Positions 50,743-60,894 of a stretch of DNA of 64,000 bases are shown in pieces (position 1 is the stretch's first letter; each line of letters starts with the position of its first letter). Made by a program: the position numbers and the translations under genes. Under the pieces are notes generated by a model. It saw only the letters and a list, made by a program, of their open reading frames with translations, had not been told where the DNA came from and did no database searches. Origin of the DNA: Streptomyces sp. yr375 (GTDB lineage Bacteria; Actinomycetota; Actinomycetes; Streptomycetales; Streptomycetaceae); NCBI RefSeq assembly GCF_900110755.1, contig NZ_FOFF01000001.1:298143-362142 (forward strand), given 5' to 3'.

Positions 50743-53700
50743 GTGCTCGCCGCCTGGTACCTCTGTTCCTGTCTCGGTCTCACCATCCGGCAGAGCGCCG
50801 ACTACCTCGACATCCTCGAGATCCTGCGCTCGAAGAAGAGCGACGAACATCAACTGGCCGCCGCCGTCGAGAAACTGACGGAGTGTGAGCCCTCGCTGCG
50901 GCTGCACGGACTCGCGCACGTCCTCGCGGCGGCCAGGCGACCCGAGCACGGTGAGGGCGGCGGGTTCGGCGTGGCCGCACTCGCCATGGCCACCCGGCTC
51001 TGCGACGGCCTCGTCGAGTGGGCCGCGCCCGCCGACCCCGTGAGGCGCCAGACGTTGAGCGAGCTGCTGAAGGACGCCCTCGACGGCGCTCCCCACCCCG
51101 GGTACGTCGAGCGGGTCGCCGTACTGCTGGGCGACTGCGGCCAGCGGGCCTCGGCCGTGCCCGCCGAGGCGATCCCGTACCAGGACCTCGGCGACACCGT
51201 GCGGCAGACGCTCGCGCTCACGCTCCTGGTGGCGGCCGTGGCGCAGGACCCGGGTGACGCGGCCAAGCTGTGCGTGGGGGACGACCGCCCCGAGGTCGTC
51301 ACCGACGCGCTGGCGAACCGGCTGGGACGGCTGCCGCTGCTCGTCGCCGTCGACGCCGTCCTGTCCGCCTCCCCCGAGGAGGCCGACGACACCGTACGCA
51401 CGGCCGTCTGGCACGCGGGACAGGGCTCGGCCGACCTCGAACCCGATCTGCTGACGGCCGCCGCCCGCTCCTGGTTCCGCGCCGGGGCCCGCGACTCGCA
51501 GGACGGGGACGACGCGTCCGCCGACGGCCCGCCGGACCTGGACGACCTCGCCCGGCGCTTCGAGACCGAGTTGGGCACCGGCCTGCTGCTGCGCGGCTGG
51601 GCCGGGGAGCGGCGCGGCGGCGGGACACGCGGACGAGAGGTGCTGGCCCGGCTCGGCTGCGGGAGCGCCGGCATCGCGGACGCGCGGCTGCGCACCACCC
51701 TGTGGCAACTGGTCCTGTGGGAACTGTTCGCCGAGGAAGCGCCCGGGCAGGCGCTGGTGTCGGCCGCGCGCTGGTGGGGCGCGCCCGCCCGGTACGAGAA
51801 GCGGACCCTGTCCGGCGGCGCGCTGGCCGTCCTGCCGTCCGCCGAGCCGACCGACTCCGAGCGGCAGACGGCCGTCGACTGGATCGGCACCATGGCGCGC
51901 AAGCCCTACCGGCCCGGCGGCGCGCCCTCGGTCACCGGGCGCGACGATCCGGCCGGCCTCCCGCCGCACGTGGTGTGCTCGCCCTGGATGTGGCGGGGCG
52001 ACAACCGCTTCTCCCTGAAGAGCAAGAAGGAGGCCCCGCCCACCTGGTACCGGAACTGGGACCACCTCGACCTGCTGCGCGTCACCGCGCTGGCCCCGGT
52101 CGCGGTACGGCTGCTGCGCGAGGCGCACGATCCGGTCCCGGCCGCGGACCCCGACGGGCGGCGGCCGACCGACCCGGCCGTGGCGTTCCTGTTCCACGTC
52201 AAGGACGTCTTCACCGACTCCAGTTGCCGGTTCTTCCTCGACGCCCTGCGTACCCAGTCCCGTCCGGACGACCTGACGGTGGACGTCCGCCTGGCCGCGC
52301 TGATCATGCACGGCCATCTCACCGTGGGCCGCGCCGGGCGAGGCCTGTACCCGGAGATTCCGGTGGCGGTGCTCGCGGACTTCCTGATCGACGGCCCCGG
52401 CGCGGTGAGCGCGGCCCAGGACAAGGGCCAGTGGTACCAGTTGTTCTCGCGCCCCGCCTTCAACGGCGCCCGGGACTGGATCAGGGACTCCGCGGCCGGC
52501 GCCCGGCTCACCGGCACCGACGAGGCCCACGGGCCGCACTGGTTCGACGGCCGCGTGCCGCACGCCCGCCGGGTGCTGACGACGGCCGTCGACCGGCTCC
52601 TGCCCCTCGACCGGGTGGAGCACGCGGCCGCCGCGGAGAAGGCGCTCAAGGAGGGCAGGGGCGCCGTCCGGCAGACGTACGCGTCCACCAAGCCGTTTTT
52701 GAGGTCGCTCGGCGAGGACTTCACGACGGACCTCGTCCCGGCGGCCCTCGCCGAGATCGACCGGGACTGGTTGACGGAGGACCGGCTGACGCAGCTCGAC
52801 GGGCGCCACCGGGGGAGGCGGGGCGAGGCCAGGCGGAAGGGCACGGCGGTGCCGCCCGGACTCGGTCTGGACGATCTGCTCGTCGCCGACCGCTACGACG
52901 CCCGGACCTGGCAGCACCACCAGGGAAGCGTCGAGCTGCTCGTCCCCGACCCGCTCGACCCCGAGGAGTGGCAGACCTACAAGGAGCCGTTCGAGCGGTT
53001 CCTCAACGAGATCGGCGCCGTCCCGCTGACCCTCCAGACGCTCAGGGTGGCCGCCCTGCTGAAGGCGGAGCAGCCGGACGCCATCGACCACGGCGAGCAG
53101 TGGCTCACCTCCTGGCTGCGGCTGATGGACAGCGTCACCCACCGCAACCAACTGGGCCGTTTCATCCGCCGGGCGGCCCTGGAGATGTTCCGGACCCCGG
53201 ACCGGGGCGTCGCCGCTCAGGACCGGGTCCGGCGCGTCCTGGAACGGGTCGTCGGCAGCGTCGTGGCCTTCAGCGCCGAAGCACCGCGCTACTACCAACT
53301 CCTGCTGTCGGAGGAGGCGTTGAGGCCCGGCCCTGGCCCGGATGCGGACGCCGTGCGGCCGTTGCCGCCGGAAGGCATGAACCGGCTGCGGGAACAGGCC
53401 CTGGACGCGATCCGCCGCCGGCACTGGCACGCGCAGCGCGCCCCGGAGCCGACGACCGGGCCGTGGGAGGTGATCGACGGGCGGCGGGCCCGCGCGCAGA
53501 TCGACGCGCAGGTCCGCGCGTTCGTCGCCGCGGCGGCCCCCACGCCCCTGACGTCCGACCCAGGCAAGACCCTGGGGGACACCTTCGTACGGTCGTGGGA
53601 GCGGTACGCGCTGACCCTGCCGGGCCGCCCCGGGGACGAGGGAGCGGACCCCCGGCTGATCGTCGCCCAGGGCCTGCGGCACCGGACCGGGGAGGCGTGG

Positions 53701-56700
53701 TCCGGTCTCGGACACTGGAAACTCGCGCCGGAGGAGACCGGCGGCGACGGCTCCCGGACCGCCACCGATCTCGGCCCCCTCGCCCCCGGCGAACGGCGGG
53801 CGCTGCTCGACGAGTGGCGGGGCAGCCCGTGGCCCCGGACCGTCCTGGGCGTGGTCTGCGCGCGCGGCACCGCACCCGCCGGGGCAGGGAACGCCGGGGT
53901 ACGGATCAACTGGGGCGCCGGGTCGCCGCTGTCCGCCGCCGACGGCGGGCGGCTCGCCGTCGGCGACCCCTGCGTCGTGCAGGTGGAGTGGGACCGGGCG
54001 GGTCAGGGCTGGCGGCAGGCGGCCGGGGACACGGCGCGCCGGGCGGGCCGCGCCGACCCGCTCGACGGCGAGGTGCGCCGCGCCCGCGTCCGCAACGACG
54101 GCGGCACGGTGCGCGTCGCCGTGGACGGCGTACCGGGCGACGCGGTCGACGGCGGAGCCGCCGCCGTGCTCTGGGAACCGGACCTCTCGCAGGTGGTCGT
54201 CCGGCCCGCCGACAGCGCCGCACCGGAGGCCCTCGCCACCCTCGCCCGGTGGGACGCGGCGACGGGCCGGTGGCTGCCCGTCGACCGCTCGCTGACCGAA
54301 CTCGTCTCCGACGACCTGCCGTACGCGCTGCCGGACGGCCGGCGCGCGACGGTCCTGGTGTACGCGGGCCCCGGGGAGGGCGACGGCCCCGAGGAGTTCG
54401 AGGCGCGGCGCTTCTGCACCGTCGCCGGCCGCAGCTATCTGCTCCGGCCCCAGGACTGGGCGGACGCGGACACGCTCACGGCCGTCCTCACGCCCGCGCC
54501 GCGCGGCCCGAGCGCCCCCGAACAGGACGAACTCCAGACGAAGGAGGCCGCGCCCGCCGCCGGGATGCTCGTCTACGTGGCGCTCGGCGAGGGCGCCGAT
54601 CCACGGCTGGACCTGGTCCCCGACCCGCCCACTGGCGCCGACAAGCGCTGGCCCGCCCTCGCCTCGGGCGACTGCCGCGACACCCGCAACGTCGACTGGC
54701 TGGCCCTCTTCGACGATCCCGGGACCCGCCCGTGGCGAGCCACCCTAGACGAGGACGGGGACGGGGTCCCGGTCTGGCGGGTGACCGTCGAGGACATCGT
54801 CGGCTACCCGACGGGCGCCGGCTTTCCTCCCCAAGTGGCCGTCGACGGCGTGGAGTCCGGCACGGGACCGGAACGGCTGTTCCAGCCGCGGCCCTGGGAC
54901 GAGCAGGCCGCCCGCGCCGCCCGGGTGAGCGGCGACCTGCTGCGCGTCCAACGCCTGGACGACGCCGAACAGCCCCCGGACGGGGCCCGCTTCGACGAGT
55001 TCTGGCAGGTCGGCCCCGGCGACACGGTCCCGGTCCGGTCACTGGGCCGCCCCGACCGCCAGGTGCGTACCGTCGCGGCCACGGCGGGCGCGGGCTTCCC
55101 GGTCCTCCTGGAGCGCTCCGGACTTGTCTACGAGGAGCAGCTCGTCGTCGGCCTCGCGGCGCGCGTCACGCGGGTCGCTCCCGGGCCCGCGCGGCCCGGG
55201 CCGGGCGCGACGCCCCTCGCGGACGGTGACCTGTGCGCCCGCCTCGGGACGACCGCACCCCCCGACACCGCCGTCGAGGGCGTCGTCGTCAAGCTGATAC
55301 CGCTGCGCGACGACACCGTCGACTCCTACGACGTGTGGCTGCGCGCCCCGGGCGAGGAGCCGCGGCTGTGCGCCCTGCCCGCCGCCTCCTTCCGGGCACC
55401 GGTCACCGACGTCGGCACCACGTTCCTCGGCGCGCGCACGCCGGACGGCTGGCGGTTCACCCCGCGCCAGGTGCGGGGCACTCCGCTGCACCGGGTGCCG
55501 AAGGCCGATACGGCACCCGGTGCGCCGTGGGAGTGCCAAGGGCTCGTCGGCCGTCCCGGCCGGCAGGAATCCGCCCTGTACGCCCGGCGGGACACCGGCG
55601 AGCTCGTCATGGCCCCGCCCCCGGCCGAACGCCCCCGCCCCCGCATCACCGTACGAGCCGCCCTCGGCACGTGCCCCGTACGGGACCGCGACCTGTCGCT
55701 GGTGCTCGCGCGGATCGGCACCGCCCACGCCGTGGGCACCCTGCCCGCCGCCCTGGCCGGCCGGACCGTCGCGGCCGGCAAGGTCCCGATCACCGGGACG
55801 CACTTCGAGATCACCTCGGACGACCCCCACCCGGATCCCCACCAGGACCACGACCCTGACGGACCGGCCGACGGGCACCTGATCGGTCTCCACCGGTGCT
55901 TCGACATGGGCCCCGGTCCCCGCACCGCTCCGAAGGCCGCCCAGCCCCGGCCGCGCACCCGCAAGGACCTCTGGCGCCAGGCCTGCGACGCCGGGGAACC
56001 CATGACGGAGACGGGCTCCCTCTCGGGCAGGACGCTGGTCGTGGGCGACTACCGCATCCCGGTCCGCCGCGACGACGCGCCCTTCGTGCGGGCCGTCCGC
56101 TACTCCCGGACCGACGTCAGGGCCCGGATCGTCGTCGAGGACGGCGAACTCGTCGCCTCGACCGGCGACGTACCGCCGCTCGACGCCGCGGAGTTCGCCC
56201 GCCACCTCGCCACGACGCTGTCCGCGAAGCCGGACCGGGTGTGCGAACTGCCGCGCAGGCTGCACTACGTGGGAACGTTCCGCGAGGGCGGCCAGACCCT
56301 GTGGCGCTTCGAGTGGGGGCGGGGCTACACGGTCGCGCTGCGCCGCGACGAACTCACCCGCGACGGGAAACCCTGCGGCGAGCCGTTCCCGCTGTTCCAC
56401 GGCGACCAGGTGGCACGCCTGAAGTACCGCGAGGAGGCCGGCTCCGGCCGGGTCACCATCGACTTCCGGTCGGGGGACATCCAGGTCCAGGCCGGTACCC
56501 GGGTCGCGTACGAGGCGCAGGAGGTCGGCTTCGTGCACCAGGTCACCGTCTTCGCCGACCCGGCCACCGGCGACGTACGCATCAGACGGGTCCGGCTGAC
56601 GCCCCGTTTCGTCCCCCGGGCGGACGAGCGGTACCAGGACGTGAGCATCGCCGCCCACCTTCCCAAGGCCGACCGGGAGAAGGTGCTGCGGCTGCTGGGG

Positions 56701-59700
56701 GACAGCGCCCAGGCGACGGAACTGTGCGTGCTGGCCCGCTTCGACCACAAGCGGTACTTCGAGGAAAACGGCAAGGTGCGGACCTTCCACTACGTGGAAC
56801 CGAGGTTCATCGGCGCGCACGACGCGACAGGACCCGCCAGGAACCGCCTCTTCATGGTCGCCGACGGCATCGCCCGAGACGCCGACGGCACGTATCTCAC
56901 CCTGAAACTCCCGGAGTCGGTGCGCCAGCCCGAAGGCACCGAACTGACGGTGCGCGTGTCACCCGGCGACTTCTCCGTACGGCCCAACCTGCTGCCCCGG
57001 ATCCACCACGAGGTCGGCGGCGACGGCCAGGACGCAGAGTCCGACCCGGCCCTGTGGTACCGGGGAGTCGTCTTCCTCGTCGAGGTACAGCCGGGCGAGA
57101 CGCCCGGCAGTTGGCGGGGCGTCCTCACCTCCGCGCCGGCCAGGGACGCGCGGACCCTCGTCAGCGCCGTACGGCAGGCCGGCGGCTCGCTCCTCGCGGT
57201 GGTCGCCGACGAACGGGGGCGGACGGTCGAGATCCTGCCCGGCGTCTTCTTCGAACTGCCCTACCGATCCCGGGAGTTCGCCGCCCAGCAGGGGAAGGGG
57301 GCGCTGGTCCGGCTGTCCCCCCGGGGCGGGCCGGCGCTGTTCGTCGGCCTGGCACAGCGGCCGGACCACGACTACCTGAACCCGGACGGGTGGGGCCGTG
57401 CCGCGCTCGTCGAGGAAGCCGCGAGCCGCGCCGACGGCCGTGCCGCGTTCCGGGTCAGAGGGCTGCCCGCGCTGTCCGTCGGGGTGGTCGACGCGCTGGC
57501 CAGCCGCCTGCGCAGGACGCGGCTTCCCCAGACCGCCGTCCTGCGGCGCAGCGGCGGCAAGGTCACGGCCGTGTCCCCGGGCTCCCGCGCCCCGGTGCGG
57601 GCCGCGCGCGTCGACACCGGCAACCGGGACAGCGCGGAGGCCGTGCTGAGGCCCCTGCCGCTCGGCGGCATCCGGGCACCGGAGGAGGGACCCGTCCCCT
57701 GGTCCCGGCTCAGCTTCGCCGACGGCACCGCGGAGGACATCCGCGCCCAGTGGGGCCGACGCCGGCCGGACGAGGCGGGCGACACCGGCACCGCCGCCGA
57801 CCGCCGGCGGGTGCCCGTCTTCTTCGACGACGACGGGACCGGCAACTGGACGCTGCGCTACCGGTCCGAGCGGCTGCTGCGGAACTTCGCCCTGCCCGCG
57901 ACCGCGCTGACCGAGATCCCGCGACCGCCCGGCCCCACCTGGTACACCGTGGCCGGACCGGCCCGGGACGGCAAGGGCACCGCCTACGGGCTGTGGCTCG
58001 AACTGAGCCCCGGCCGTGTCATCGAGGTGCACGGCCGACTGGTCACCGGGCCGTCCGGGCACCCGCTGGCCGATCTCGCCTGGGACCGCTTCGGCCCCGG
58101 CGACCAGGTACGTCTGGAGGTGGTCCGGGGCGCGCTCGCCGCACCGCGCGACCTGCGGCTGTCGGACTGGCGTCCGGGCCCCCGTGCCGCCTGGTCGGCC
58201 GGCCTGCGCGACCGGGTCTGGCTGCCCGTGCGACCCGTACCCGGCAGGAACGGCGTCGAACTGGGCGTCAAACACTTCCGCTGCCGCTACCCCGTGCCCG
58301 ACCCCACGTCCTGCCTCGCGCCCGGCGGCACCCTGCACCCCGCCCTGCCGGGAGCCACCGCGGTCGTCCTGGACAGCGCCGCCAACACCCTCTCGCCCGC
58401 CCCCGAAACGGGCCCGGCGCCCGGCGACTGCGCCCTGCTCGGCCTCGACCCGCAGGGCGTCCCGACCCTCCTGGGCCTGCCGCACCGCCGCGTCGAGCTC
58501 AGCGCGCCCGAGGACGGCTGGCCCGGCGGGGACTGGCTGCGCGAACTGATCGCCGGGCAGCCCGCACCGCTGCTTGAACAACTCGGCTGCCTCCCGGTGA
58601 CCGTCGAGCAGTGGGGCGAGGAGTCCGTCACCGTGTCCCGCCGGCACCAGCCGACCGGGACACTCCCCGAGCAGGCGACGATGCTGTGCACCGCGCTCGC
58701 CGAGACCGGCGGCGACCTCGTGGCACGCTGCGGAGGAGCACTGCATCTGCTGCCCCTGAGCGAGGTCGTGCCCGGGCTGCCACGGGAACTGGCCGCCGAC
58801 GCCGCCCGCTTCCTCAGCGGCCGGTCACCGCACGAGGCGCAGCAGGACCGGCCCGGCCGACGCCTGTGGTGCCGTACGACGTCCCCCGACGACCGCGACC
58901 GGGCCCCCGGCGCCCCTCCCGCCCTGCACGTCCGCCTGCCGCTCGCCCCGCTCTCCCCGCACGCCGACGAACTGCACGCCACACCGCGCGGGGTGCTGGT
59001 CGCGTCGGACCGGCCCGACGGGCCGCCGCACGGTCTGCTGCTGGAGGCGGAACGCGACCGGCGCTGGCACTGGATGCCCGCCGAACGCGCGTCCTGGCTG
59101 CCCGACCCGACGGCCGGGGAACTGCGCGCCGCACTCGTCGACGGCGCAGCGCCCCTGCGGGTCCGCCGGCTGGCCGACGACACGGTGTCGGTGCTGCACG
59201 TGCGCGACGTGGAACGCGCCCGGCTCGCCCTGCGGCCCGGCACCCGGCTGCGGGTCGCCCCCGCAGGCGACCGCGAGCGGACGGCGGGCGACCCGCAGCC
59301 GACGGTGGCGCGCGCCCTGCCCACCGGAGTCCTCGTGCAGTTGCGGCCCGCCCGCGACAACGGCGCAGAGCCGGGGCAGCCGCTGTGGTGCGAGGTGGAG
59401 CGGCTGGACACCGCGCACGGCCGGGGCCACGTCCGCGTCGTGCCGGTCGGCAGCCGCCGCCACCGGGTGGACCTCCCCGAGCGCCTCGCCGAGGAGTACG
59501 CCACCGTCGCCGCCGACCGGCAGACGGCGCTGCGCGAGACCTGCGCCGCCGTGGAGGTCGTCGCCGAGGCGTACCGGCTGCCGCGCGAGCCGGACGCCCC
59601 GCTCCCGCCCGCCGCGCGACAGGCACTGCGGCGCTGGCTCACCGAACACGGCCCGGCCGCCTACCACCTCACCGCCGCTCCGCAGGCCCCCGACCCCGAG

Positions 59701-60306
59701 GCCGCCGGCCTGGACCTGGAGCTGACGGACGTCCTGGCCGTGACCCTCCTGCTGGACCGGCACGGCCGCAGCAGCCCGCCGCACGCCAGAGGCGCGGTCC
59801 TGCTCGCCCACCACCTGGGGCTGCGGGCGACCCGCTCGCTCCACGTGGAGCCGCTGGTCCGCTCCTGGGCCTCGCGCGAACGCCTCCGCACCGACCCGCG
59901 CCTGGCGCGCCTGCGGTTCCCGGCCGAACTGGACGACACCCAATTGCACGCCGTCCGCTCCTACGGGAACGGGCTGCTGAGCCAGACCGACGGCAGCGGC
60001 GGCGCCCACTCCGACGCGCCCCTGGCCCGCGCCGCACTCGCCGCCGTGGGCGACCTGCCGCCGGGCGAGGACCTGGCGGCGGGCGCCGACTGGCTCGCCC
60101 CGCTGGCCGCGTTGGGCCGCGCCCTGCACCCGCCGCACGGCGAGGCCACCGCCCAGACCGCACTGGACGCCGGCCAGCGCGACCAGTTGCACAGCTCGCT
60201 GCGCAACGCCCTGACCGTCCCGATGCCCCTGCTGGCTCACACCGGCACCGTCCCGGCCCCGCAACAAGACCTCGCCCGGCTGATCCTCGAGGAGGACATC
60301 ACCTGA
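50743..60306 (+). CDS. Giant multidomain protein of unknown function (3187 residues)
   Basis: One uninterrupted frame of 9.56 kb with strong third-position GC. The GTG at 50743 has GAGGAG five bases upstream. I recognise no family. Residues ~1-1000 look mainly helical. Residues ~1000-3000 are a long series of beta-rich modules with recurring G-D-x-[LVT]-x-[VA]-x-[VL] strands ('VGDPCVVQVEWD', 'SGDLLRVQRLDD', 'ADGDLCARLG', 'FGPGDQVRLEVVRG'), reminiscent of OB/S1-like barrels. A His/Asp-rich linker ('DPHPDPHQDHDPDGPADGH') sits near 1693-1713. The last ~190 residues are helical again. No signal peptide, transmembrane helices, P-loop or nuclease motif is evident. It is probably cytosolic and the partner or substrate of the CHAT peptidase. 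Confidence 0.8.
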   Translation: MLAAWYLCSCLGLTIRQSADYLDILEILRSKKSDEHQLAAAVEKLTECEPSLRLHGLAHVLAAARRPEHGEGGGFGVAALAMATRLCDGLVEWAAPADPVRRQTLSELLKDALDGAPHPGYVERVAVLLGDCGQRASAVPAEAIPYQDLGDTVRQTLALTLLVAAVAQDPGDAAKLCVGDDRPEVVTDALANRLGRLPLLVAVDAVLSASPEEADDTVRTAVWHAGQGSADLEPDLLTAAARSWFRAGARDSQDGDDASADGPPDLDDLARRFETELGTGLLLRGWAGERRGGGTRGREVLARLGCGSAGIADARLRTTLWQLVLWELFAEEAPGQALVSAARWWGAPARYEKRTLSGGALAVLPSAEPTDSERQTAVDWIGTMARKPYRPGGAPSVTGRDDPAGLPPHVVCSPWMWRGDNRFSLKSKKEAPPTWYRNWDHLDLLRVTALAPVAVRLLREAHDPVPAADPDGRRPTDPAVAFLFHVKDVFTDSSCRFFLDALRTQSRPDDLTVDVRLAALIMHGHLTVGRAGRGLYPEIPVAVLADFLIDGPGAVSAAQDKGQWYQLFSRPAFNGARDWIRDSAAGARLTGTDEAHGPHWFDGRVPHARRVLTTAVDRLLPLDRVEHAAAAEKALKEGRGAVRQTYASTKPFLRSLGEDFTTDLVPAALAEIDRDWLTEDRLTQLDGRHRGRRGEARRKGTAVPPGLGLDDLLVADRYDARTWQHHQGSVELLVPDPLDPEEWQTYKEPFERFLNEIGAVPLTLQTLRVAALLKAEQPDAIDHGEQWLTSWLRLMDSVTHRNQLGRFIRRAALEMFRTPDRGVAAQDRVRRVLERVVGSVVAFSAEAPRYYQLLLSEEALRPGPGPDADAVRPLPPEGMNRLREQALDAIRRRHWHAQRAPEPTTGPWEVIDGRRARAQIDAQVRAFVAAAAPTPLTSDPGKTLGDTFVRSWERYALTLPGRPGDEGADPRLIVAQGLRHRTGEAWSGLGHWKLAPEETGGDGSRTATDLGPLAPGERRALLDEWRGSPWPRTVLGVVCARGTAPAGAGNAGVRINWGAGSPLSAADGGRLAVGDPCVVQVEWDRAGQGWRQAAGDTARRAGRADPLDGEVRRARVRNDGGTVRVAVDGVPGDAVDGGAAAVLWEPDLSQVVVRPADSAAPEALATLARWDAATGRWLPVDRSLTELVSDDLPYALPDGRRATVLVYAGPGEGDGPEEFEARRFCTVAGRSYLLRPQDWADADTLTAVLTPAPRGPSAPEQDELQTKEAAPAAGMLVYVALGEGADPRLDLVPDPPTGADKRWPALASGDCRDTRNVDWLALFDDPGTRPWRATLDEDGDGVPVWRVTVEDIVGYPTGAGFPPQVAVDGVESGTGPERLFQPRPWDEQAARAARVSGDLLRVQRLDDAEQPPDGARFDEFWQVGPGDTVPVRSLGRPDRQVRTVAATAGAGFPVLLERSGLVYEEQLVVGLAARVTRVAPGPARPGPGATPLADGDLCARLGTTAPPDTAVEGVVVKLIPLRDDTVDSYDVWLRAPGEEPRLCALPAASFRAPVTDVGTTFLGARTPDGWRFTPRQVRGTPLHRVPKADTAPGAPWECQGLVGRPGRQESALYARRDTGELVMAPPPAERPRPRITVRAALGTCPVRDRDLSLVLARIGTAHAVGTLPAALAGRTVAAGKVPITGTHFEITSDDPHPDPHQDHDPDGPADGHLIGLHRCFDMGPGPRTAPKAAQPRPRTRKDLWRQACDAGEPMTETGSLSGRTLVVGDYRIPVRRDDAPFVRAVRYSRTDVRARIVVEDGELVASTGDVPPLDAAEFARHLATTLSAKPDRVCELPRRLHYVGTFREGGQTLWRFEWGRGYTVALRRDELTRDGKPCGEPFPLFHGDQVARLKYREEAGSGRVTIDFRSGDIQVQAGTRVAYEAQEVGFVHQVTVFADPATGDVRIRRVRLTPRFVPRADERYQDVSIAAHLPKADREKVLRLLGDSAQATELCVLARFDHKRYFEENGKVRTFHYVEPRFIGAHDATGPARNRLFMVADGIARDADGTYLTLKLPESVRQPEGTELTVRVSPGDFSVRPNLLPRIHHEVGGDGQDAESDPALWYRGVVFLVEVQPGETPGSWRGVLTSAPARDARTLVSAVRQAGGSLLAVVADERGRTVEILPGVFFELPYRSREFAAQQGKGALVRLSPRGGPALFVGLAQRPDHDYLNPDGWGRAALVEEAASRADGRAAFRVRGLPALSVGVVDALASRLRRTRLPQTAVLRRSGGKVTAVSPGSRAPVRAARVDTGNRDSAEAVLRPLPLGGIRAPEEGPVPWSRLSFADGTAEDIRAQWGRRRPDEAGDTGTAADRRRVPVFFDDDGTGNWTLRYRSERLLRNFALPATALTEIPRPPGPTWYTVAGPARDGKGTAYGLWLELSPGRVIEVHGRLVTGPSGHPLADLAWDRFGPGDQVRLEVVRGALAAPRDLRLSDWRPGPRAAWSAGLRDRVWLPVRPVPGRNGVELGVKHFRCRYPVPDPTSCLAPGGTLHPALPGATAVVLDSAANTLSPAPETGPAPGDCALLGLDPQGVPTLLGLPHRRVELSAPEDGWPGGDWLRELIAGQPAPLLEQLGCLPVTVEQWGEESVTVSRRHQPTGTLPEQATMLCTALAETGGDLVARCGGALHLLPLSEVVPGLPRELAADAARFLSGRSPHEAQQDRPGRRLWCRTTSPDDRDRAPGAPPALHVRLPLAPLSPHADELHATPRGVLVASDRPDGPPHGLLLEAERDRRWHWMPAERASWLPDPTAGELRAALVDGAAPLRVRRLADDTVSVLHVRDVERARLALRPGTRLRVAPAGDRERTAGDPQPTVARALPTGVLVQLRPARDNGAEPGQPLWCEVERLDTAHGRGHVRVVPVGSRRHRVDLPERLAEEYATVAADRQTALRETCAAVEVVAEAYRLPREPDAPLPPAARQALRRWLTEHGPAAYHLTAAPQAPDPEAAGLDLELTDVLAVTLLLDRHGRSSPPHARGAVLLAHHLGLRATRSLHVEPLVRSWASRERLRTDPRLARLRFPAELDDTQLHAVRSYGNGLLSQTDGSGGAHSDAPLARAALAAVGDLPPGEDLAAGADWLAPLAALGRALHPPHGEATAQTALDAGQRDQLHSSLRNALTVPMPLLAHTGTVPAPQQDLARLILEEDIT

Positions 60307-60414
60307 CCGTCCCGGCCCCCAACCGACTGAACCGTCAGCGCCGTTCACCCGTACCTCTTGCCGACCGCCCGGCCACACGCGTGGTCGGCAAGAGCGCCGG
60401 AAACGGAGTTGTAC

Positions 60415-60861
60415 GTGCCTCAGCAGTCCACGGCCCGCCGCGTGCGCGGCGCCGCACTGGCCGGCAGCCTGGCCCTGCTCCCCCTCGCCACCGCGTGCAG
60501 CGGCGGCGGCGAGGACGACCGGGCCAGGCGGAGCACACCGGCGCCCACCACGGTGACCGCCGCTCCCGCGGCCGGGGTGGTGGCGCCGGCGAAGGTCGAG
60601 GTCATCGCCGGCCTGACCGGCTGCACGGCCACGATCCGCATCGACGCGGACGAGTTGCGCCAGGGCGTCTGCCGGACGGCGGCGGCCGAGTACTTCATCA
60701 CCACCTTCCCCGAGGAGCGGTACAAGGACACGTGGCTCGAATCCGCCGGCATCTACGGCGGCACGTACCTCGTCGGCTCCCGCTGGGTCGTCAGCGCACA
60801 GCCGAAACTGCTGGAACAACTCCGCCCCAAACTCGGCGGCACCATCCAGAAACTCGGCTGA
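60415..60861 (+). CDS. Small lipoprotein, unknown function
   Basis: A 148-residue protein with a basic N-terminus, a hydrophobic stretch and a lipobox 'LATAC' (Cys28), so the mature part is anchored outside the membrane. After a Thr/Pro/Ala linker comes a compact domain with two Cys ('GLTGCTATIRID', 'RQGVCRTAAAEYFITTFP') and a Gly-Thr-Tyr region ('GIYGGTYLVGSRWVVS'), similar in style to small Streptomyces lipoproteins. The GTG start has GGAG six bases upstream. It lies 108 bases after the giant gene and may be in the same transcript. A role in that locus is inferred from position only. Confidence 0.72.
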   Translation: MPQQSTARRVRGAALAGSLALLPLATACSGGGEDDRARRSTPAPTTVTAAPAAGVVAPAKVEVIAGLTGCTATIRIDADELRQGVCRTAAAEYFITTFPEERYKDTWLESAGIYGGTYLVGSRWVVSAQPKLLEQLRPKLGGTIQKLG

Positions 60862-60894
60862 GACCACTAGCGCCGGACACGCCCACGGACACGG

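Noticed and set aside
50695..53715. A 1006-codon minus-strand frame opposite the giant gene, and similar long frames at 55039-56820 and 56959-58746
   Set aside because: Composition is dominated by Gly, Arg, Val and Ala without any recognisable motif. The plus-strand frame is continuous across all of them and has a proper start and Shine-Dalgarno.
47843..60306. CHAT plus giant protein as a type III-E CRISPR (gRAMP/Craspase) locus
   Set aside because: There is no CRISPR array, no Cas1/Cas2 and no recognisable Cas7-like motif in the giant protein. Its length is about twice that of gRAMP, and the CHAT protein lacks an obvious TPR region.
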